Assembly (NCBI RefSeq): GCF_902459655.1
Contig: NZ_CABPSB010000033.1
Span: 1 to 40,967, forward strand
Origin: Pandoraea anhela
GTDB taxonomy: Bacteria > Pseudomonadota > Gammaproteobacteria > Burkholderiales > Burkholderiaceae
DNA: 40,967 bases
Direction: 5' to 3'
The notes below the pieces were generated by a model. The model saw only the letters and a program-made list of their open reading frames with translations, was not told the origin of the DNA and did not search any database. The position numbers and the translations under genes are program-made. The stretch's first letter is position 1. Every line of letters starts with the position of its first letter. This document shows positions 36,707 through 40,967 of this stretch, in pieces.

Positions 36707-37852
36707 TTACGCGGGCTGCTTCGCGTCGGCCATCGACTGCACGAAGCGGTCGAACAGATAGCCGATGTCGTGCGGGCCGGGCGACGCTTCCGGGTGCCCC
36801 TGGAAGCAGAACGCCGGGCGGTCCGTCAGTTCGAAGCCTTGCAGCGTGCCGTCGAACAGCGAGACGTGCGAGACGCGCGCATTCTGCGGCAGGCTGTTCG
36901 CGTCCACGGCGAACCCGTGGTTCTGCGACGTGATGACGACGCGTCCCGTCGCAAGATCCTTTACCGGATGGTTGGCGCCATGGTGGCCGGTCTTCATCTT
37001 GAGCGTCTTCGCGCCGACGGCCAGCCCCATGATCTGGTGACCGAGGCAGATGCCGAACGTCGGAATGCGGCGCTCGAGGAAGGTCTTCGTTGCCGCGATC
37101 GCGTAATCGCAGGGTTCCGGGTCGCCGGGGCCGTTCGAGAGGAACACGCCGTCCGGGTTCAGGGCGAACACGTCGTCGGCCGAACTCTGAGCCGGCAGCA
37201 CCGTGACCTTGCAGCCGCGCTCGGCAAGCATGCGCAGAATGTTGCGCTTGACGCCGAAATCCAGCGCGACCACGTGAAACTTCGGATCCTTCTGTTCGCC
37301 GTAACCTTCGCCCAGACGCCATTCCGTTTGCGTCCACGCATAGGTTTCCGTGGTCGAGACCACCTTGGCGAGGTCCATGCCGGCGAGGCCGGGGAACGAT
37401 TGGGCCAGCGCGACGGCCTTGGCCTCGTCGGCCTCTTCACCGGCGAGGATGCAACCGTTCTGGGCGCCCTTGTCACGCAGGATTCGGGTCAGCCGGCGCG
37501 TGTCGATGCCGGCGATGGCGACGACGCCTTCGTCCTTGAGGTATTGCGACAGCGTCTTGTCGGCGCGGAAATTCGAGTCGAGGATCGGCAGATCCTTGAT
37601 GATCAGGCCGGCGGCATGGACTTTCGTGGCTTCGACGTCTTCACCGTTGACGCCCGTGTTGCCGATGTGCGGATACGTCAGCGTGACGATCTGGCGCGCA
37701 TAGCTGGGGTCGGTGAGGATTTCCTGATAGCCGGTAATGGCCGTATTGAAGACCACTTCACCGATGGTGTGACCGGCAGCGCCGATGGCGTACCCACGAA
37801 AGACCGTGCCGTCAGCGAGCGCGAGAATGGCGGGTGGAAATGACGGCAGCAC
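36707..37852 (-). CDS. carA: carbamoyl-phosphate synthase small subunit CarA
   Basis: A 381-residue glutamine amidotransferase subunit that feeds ammonia to CarB. Start GTG at 37852 with AGGAG six bases upstream. Seen: N-terminal CPSase domain with [13 protein letters not shown] and [17 protein letters not shown], then the class I amidotransferase domain with FGICLGHQ (nucleophile cysteine) and [11 protein letters not shown] (catalytic histidine and glutamate). The length is standard. It is first in the carA-leuE-carB unit, with a good promoter at 38024-38051 and a leader of about 165 bases. Confidence 0.97.
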   Translation of the reverse strand: MLPSFPPAILALADGTVFRGYAIGAAGHTIGEVVFNTAITGYQEILTDPSYARQIVTLTYPHIGNTGVNGEDVEATKVHAAGLIIKDLPILDSNFRADKTLSQYLKDEGVVAIAGIDTRRLTRILRDKGAQNGCILAGEEADEAKAVALAQSFPGLAGMDLAKVVSTTETYAWTQTEWRLGEGYGEQKDPKFHVVALDFGVKRNILRMLAERGCKVTVLPAQSSADDVFALNPDGVFLSNGPGDPEPCDYAIAATKTFLERRIPTFGICLGHQIMGLAVGAKTLKMKTGHHGANHPVKDLATGRVVITSQNHGFAVDANSLPQNARVSHVSLFDGTLQGFELTDRPAFCFQGHPEASPGPHDIGYLFDRFVQSMADAKQPA

Positions 37853-38023
37853 GGGAAACTCCTGAAGGGTTCACCCCTGCTGCCAGCCTCATCGTCCGCT
37901 AGCGATGACATCAGCGCGGGCACCGGAATTGCGCGGAATATGCGCACAGCGGATGCACGGGCGGCGGACGAGATGTCGGGCGGGTAGGCGCTAGGGTGAG
38001 GGTTAAATGACTAAAACCTTCAA

Positions 38024-38051
38024 AGTATAGCGCATTTCCGGTTCATCTCAA
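38024..38051 (-). promoter_or_regulatory. sigma-70-type promoter of carA
   Basis: On the minus strand TTGAGA (38051 to 38046) and TATACT (38029 to 38024) are separated by 16 bases. The -35 element overlaps the last codons of the upstream regulator gene. No ArgR or PepA site was identified in the leader, although one may exist. Confidence 0.6.
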
Positions 38052-38809
38052 AGCTGAACGTGCGAAGTACCAGTACGCTCTGCGTCCCCCTTGAGGGGCA
38101 GACCGCCGGCAGACGGATACGCAGAGGGGATAGGGAAGTGAATGCCCGCCCGCTGGGCCGCCAGCACGATGTGGCGCTCCATCGCGGCCCCGGCCGCCGC
38201 ACCGTCGCGGCGGCGCAGCGCGTCGAGAATTTCCAGATGCTCATGATAGGTGGACAGCACCAGTTCACGTTGATAGAACGGCAGGCGCTGGCTCTCCATC
38301 ACAATTTCCGTGCTGCCGCGCAGAATGTCGGCAATGGCCGCATTGCCGGCGAGGCCGACGATACGCAGGTGGAAACCGAAATCCAGTTGGGCAGCGGTAT
38401 CGACATCGCCCTCGACCAGCGCGGCCTTCATCGATTCCACGTTATCCGTGAGCCAGTCGATCTCCGCGGTGCTGGCCGCGAGCGCGGCGAGCCGGGTGGC
38501 GAAGCCTTCGAGGGCGTAGCGCAACTGATAGGTGTCGGCGAGCGAGATCCGGTCGGCGAAGCGCCAGGCAACGCCAAGGCGGACGGAGGCGTCGTTCACG
38601 TAGACGCCCTTGCCCGGACGGATGGCCACCATGCCGAGCGCCTCGAGCGTCGATAAAGCTTCACGCAGCGAGGCGCGGCTGATGGCCAGTTCTTCGGCGA
38701 GTTGACGTTGCGAGGGCAACATCGCGCCGGCCGGATAGACCTGGCGTTCGATGCGCTCGCGAATCGTGGCGACGGCGGCGTCGGTTACGGCATGCGCCGA
38801 GTGCTTCAT
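38048..38809 (-). CDS. GntR-family (FCD/FadR subfamily) transcriptional regulator
   Basis: A 253-residue regulator. Seen: N-terminal winged helix-turn-helix at about 12-72 (IERQVYPAGAMLPSQRQLAEELAISRASLREALSTLEALGMVAIRPGKGVYV), then an all-helical FCD ligand domain at 90-225 with the metal-binding residues typical of the subfamily (DFGFHLRIVGLAGN, STYHEHLEILDALRRRD, AMERHI). FCD proteins usually respond to small carboxylic acids. It is transcribed away from the transporter at 39451 with a 640-base gap containing a matching operator, so it probably controls that gene. Confidence 0.85.
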   Translation of the reverse strand: MKHSAHAVTDAAVATIRERIERQVYPAGAMLPSQRQLAEELAISRASLREALSTLEALGMVAIRPGKGVYVNDASVRLGVAWRFADRISLADTYQLRYALEGFATRLAALAASTAEIDWLTDNVESMKAALVEGDVDTAAQLDFGFHLRIVGLAGNAAIADILRGSTEIVMESQRLPFYQRELVLSTYHEHLEILDALRRRDGAAAGAAMERHIVLAAQRAGIHFPIPSAYPSAGGLPLKGDAERTGTSHVQL

Positions 38810-39169
38810 GGGGCCTCACAGGGAATGCGGGTATGCGTATGGCGCATTGTACGACGCCAAATTCCGCCCCATGCGGCGGCGCCGTCATCCGCCGGGAGAG
38901 CCTTGCGGGACGGGGCATCATGCCGCCTTCACACGATCCACGATCGGCGCGAGGATTCGGATGCGCCGCGACGAAAGCCAAAATGGCGCCCGGCACAGCG
39001 CGTCAGAGGCTTGCTCGCCCCACACCTCGGTGTGAAGCGCTCCCGGATGTCATCGGATCCCTGCCGTAAAGCAAGGCCTTGCGCGCGGATCGCCGGAGGC
39101 GACGAACGCCACTTCGCGCATCGTCAACAGGTCGAATCGCCCTAGGGATTCCCCTCAAAAAAACACATC
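38810..39169. other. spacer upstream of the transporter promoter
   Basis: No gene is supported. Frames on the plus strand (for example 38702-39145) overlap the regulator and lack motifs. The regulator's own promoter should lie at its left end but is not clear. Confidence 0.4.
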
Positions 39170-39198
39170 TTGACCGCACTATATTGGCTTTCTAATAT
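39170..39198 (+). promoter_or_regulatory. strong sigma-70-type promoter of the dicarboxylate transporter
   Basis: TTGACC (39170-39175) and TAATAT (39193-39198) are separated by the ideal 17 bases. Transcription start would be near 39205, leaving a leader of about 245 bases. Confidence 0.7.
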
Positions 39199-39211
39199 GC
39201 CCCATAACATC

Positions 39212-39226
39212 ACTGGTCAGACCGGT
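39212..39226. promoter_or_regulatory. FadR/FCD-type operator just downstream of the transcription start
   Basis: ACTGGTCAGACCGGT is a near-perfect inverted repeat (ACTGGT against ACCGGT around CAG) resembling the TGGTNNNACCA sites of FCD regulators. It lies about eight bases past the predicted start, a position that suits repression by the adjacent GntR-family protein. Confidence 0.6.
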
Positions 39227-39311
39227 ATGACTTGTCCACATCCCGTGACGAACACCGATGCCGACAACCGCCCACGTTGCCTTGTCAGTCATTTCCCCAT
39301 GACGTCGGAAC

Positions 39312-39351
39312 GCGGCAATGCGGTAATGCGGTAATGCCGTAGCGCCGTAAC
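39312..39351. repeat. 8-base tandem repeats in the transporter leader
   Basis: GCGGCAAT-GCGGTAAT-GCGGTAAT-GCCGTAGC-GCCGTAAC, five units with drift, lie in the untranslated leader. Copy number could vary by slippage. No function is evident. Confidence 0.5.
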
Positions 39352-39450
39352 GTTTTAACGCCGTACAGAACCAGCCCCCGAGAGCAGTCCATTCGATATA
39401 GAGATCGCGAAATCCGAGAGAGTGATTTGCGCAGGCAGAGGAGATAAACC

Positions 39451-40779
39451 ATGCCCAAGCTGTTTCGTTCGTTGTTTGGCCGAGTCGTCATTGCGTTGAT
39501 CGTAGGTGTCGCCCTTGGTATTTGGTTCCCGCAGTTCGGAGAATCGTTGCGTCCGCTGGGCGACGGCTTTCTCAAGCTCATCAAGATGGTGATCGGCCCG
39601 ATCGTCTTCTGCGTCGTCGTGAGCGGCATGGCAAGCGCGGGCGATCTGCGCAAGGTGGGCCGCGTCGGTGTGAAGGCCATTCTGTACTTCGAGATCATCA
39701 CCACCTTCGCGCTGGTCATCGGCGCGGTGCTCGCGTGGGTCACGCGCCCGGGCGCCGGCATGAATATCGATGTGCGCAGTCTCGATGCCAGCTCGATGGC
39801 CGTCTATGCCGAGAACGCAAAGGGCCTGAAAGATACCGCCGGCTTCTTGCTGAAGATCATTCCCAACACCGTCACCGACGCGTTCGCCAAAGGCGACATT
39901 CTGCAAATTCTCGTGTTCTCCGTGATGTTCGGATGCGCGTTGGCGGCGTTGGGCGAGCGTGGCCGCCCGGTGGCGCGTTTTATTGAAGACCTGAGCCACG
40001 TTTTCTTCCGCGTGATGGCGTTCATCATCCGTCTGGCGCCGCTGGGCGTGCTGGGAGCGGTGGCGTTCACGACGGGCAAATACGGCGCGTCGTCGCTCAA
40101 GCAACTGGGCTTGCTGGTCCTCGTGTTCTATGCGAGCTGCTTCGTCTTCGTCACGGTCGTGCTGGGTGGCGTGTTGCGGCTGGCGGGCTTCAACATCTTC
40201 AAGTTCATCCGGTATTTCCGCGAAGAGTTGTCGATCGTGTTGGGCACGGCGTCGTCCGACGCCGTGTTGCCTGCCGTCATGCGCAAGCTGGAATGGATGG
40301 GCATCAAGAAGTCGACGGTCGGCCTCGTCGTGCCCACGGGCTACTCGTTCAACCTCGATGGCTTCTCCATCTATCTGACGCTGGCGGTCATCTTCATTGC
40401 GCAGGCAACCAATACGCCGTTGTCGACGCACGACCTGATCCTCGTGGTGCTCGTCTCGTTACTCACGTCCAAGGGCGCGCACGGCATTCCCGGGTCGGCC
40501 ATCGTGATTCTGGCGGCGACGCTGGCGGCCATTCCGGCGATCCCGGTGATCGGCCTCGTGCTGATCCTGCCCGTCGACTGGTTCGTGGGGATTGCGCGCG
40601 CCATCACCAACCTGCTCGGCAACTGTGTGGCGACGCTGGTCGTGGCGGCATGGGAAAAGGATGTCGACTTTGCGCGGGCGCACAAGGTGCTCGACGGCAC
40701 CCTGCCCTACGAGCCGGTCGCGTCGTCCGAAGACGTCGTCGAAGGTGCGGCCCCTGCCAATGCGGCACTCACGCACTGA
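39451..40779 (+). CDS. dctA: DctA-family dicarboxylate/amino acid:cation symporter
   Basis: A 442-residue inner-membrane symporter of the DAACS (glutamate transporter fold) family. GAGGAGAT precedes the ATG at 39451. Seen: repeated membrane segments from residue 9, KLIKMVIGPIVFCVVVSGMA, the serine-rich hairpin region as GTASSDAVLPAVMRKLE, the transport core VPTGYSFNLDGFSIYLTL, and LTSKGAHGIPGSAIVILAATL. Classical DctA has S-S-S-E in the hairpin and GVTGSG in place of GIPGSA, so the substrate may differ from C4-dicarboxylates. A GntR/FCD regulator upstream and probable allantoicase downstream suggest a catabolic unit. The symbol marks family, not proven substrate. Confidence 0.85.
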   Translation: MPKLFRSLFGRVVIALIVGVALGIWFPQFGESLRPLGDGFLKLIKMVIGPIVFCVVVSGMASAGDLRKVGRVGVKAILYFEIITTFALVIGAVLAWVTRPGAGMNIDVRSLDASSMAVYAENAKGLKDTAGFLLKIIPNTVTDAFAKGDILQILVFSVMFGCALAALGERGRPVARFIEDLSHVFFRVMAFIIRLAPLGVLGAVAFTTGKYGASSLKQLGLLVLVFYASCFVFVTVVLGGVLRLAGFNIFKFIRYFREELSIVLGTASSDAVLPAVMRKLEWMGIKKSTVGLVVPTGYSFNLDGFSIYLTLAVIFIAQATNTPLSTHDLILVVLVSLLTSKGAHGIPGSAIVILAATLAAIPAIPVIGLVLILPVDWFVGIARAITNLLGNCVATLVVAAWEKDVDFARAHKVLDGTLPYEPVASSEDVVEGAAPANAALTH

Positions 40780-40891
40780 ATCGCAAGAGCGGGGATCGCG
40801 GCGCATGCCGGGGCCCCCGTGGCAAACATGCACTTTCATGCCGACGCCGCATACGAAGACGTCGGCGCATTTCTCTGGAGTCAATCGCAAC

Positions 40892-40967
40892 ATGGCCCTC
40901 GCCCCGCAAGACCCGAACGCACCGGAATTCGTGCGCCGTTACGTCAATCTGGCCGACCCGCGTCTGG
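40892..40967 (+). CDS. alc: allantoicase, N-terminus only (cut by window edge)
   Basis: An ATG at 40892 after GGAG opens 25 codons that run off the window: MALAPQDPNAPEFVRRYVNL followed by ADPRL. The 'FxRRYVNLADPRLG' opening is how I remember bacterial allantoicases (allantoate to ureidoglycolate plus urea, purine breakdown). With so little sequence this rests on one motif. It lies 112 bases after the transporter gene on the same strand; a weak GC hairpin (GCCGACG/CGTCGGC, 40843-40866) lies between them. Confidence 0.6.
   Translation, partial: MALAPQDPNAPEFVRRYVNLADPRL

Overview
The window reads as a Burkholderiaceae (betaproteobacterial) chromosome, most likely Pandoraea or a close relative. 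The reasons are the high GC content, the syntenic block carA-leuE-carB-greA-DUF4149 // yhbY // rlmE-ftsH-folP-glmM-pstSCAB-phoUBR // ppk-ppx, and Burkholderia-like protein sequences for OlsB, FtsH and PPK1. The genus is an inference from recall; family-level placement is firmer.

Positions 1 to about 11.9 kb are accessory DNA, visibly less GC-rich and with few recognisable genes. The left part (1-7013) holds isolated genes of poorly known families: a putative ADP-ribosyltransferase-like protein, two zinc-ribbon SHxxP (HNH-like) proteins, a DUF6602 nuclease-like protein and a SEC-C motif protein. They are separated by 500-bp stretches without genes, and a frameshifted gene remnant is also present. 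The right part (7.3-11.9 kb) is a compact leftward module resembling an integrated plasmid or ICE core: a split DUF6499-type regulator, a small HTH (excisionase-like) protein, a protein with a possible RecA-like fold and no P-loop, an origin-like spacer and a rolling-circle-type Rep protein. It stops beside a tRNA-Pro(UGG) gene. No integrase, relaxase or attachment repeat is visible, so the element edges are not fixed.

From 12 kb to 25 kb lies a phosphate-starvation block: sixA, an ornithine-lipid acyltransferase (olsB), divergent ppx and ppk1, then the pstSCAB-phoU-phoB-phoR operon on the minus strand. PHO boxes of the 7-4-7 form can be read upstream of olsB, ppx (three in tandem), ppk1 and pstS. 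Together they suggest one PhoB regulon covering phosphate uptake, polyphosphate turnover and replacement of phospholipid by phosphate-free lipid. Two of these boxes also move the likely start codons of ppk1 and olsB downstream.

From 25 kb to 38 kb is core housekeeping: glmM, folP, ftsH, rlmE, yhbY, a DUF4149 membrane protein, greA, carB, a LysE-family exporter (leuE-like) lying between carB and carA, and carA. At the right end a GntR/FCD regulator, a DctA-family transporter with a clear promoter and operator, and the first codons of a probable allantoicase suggest a carboxylate or ureide catabolic locus continuing past the window.
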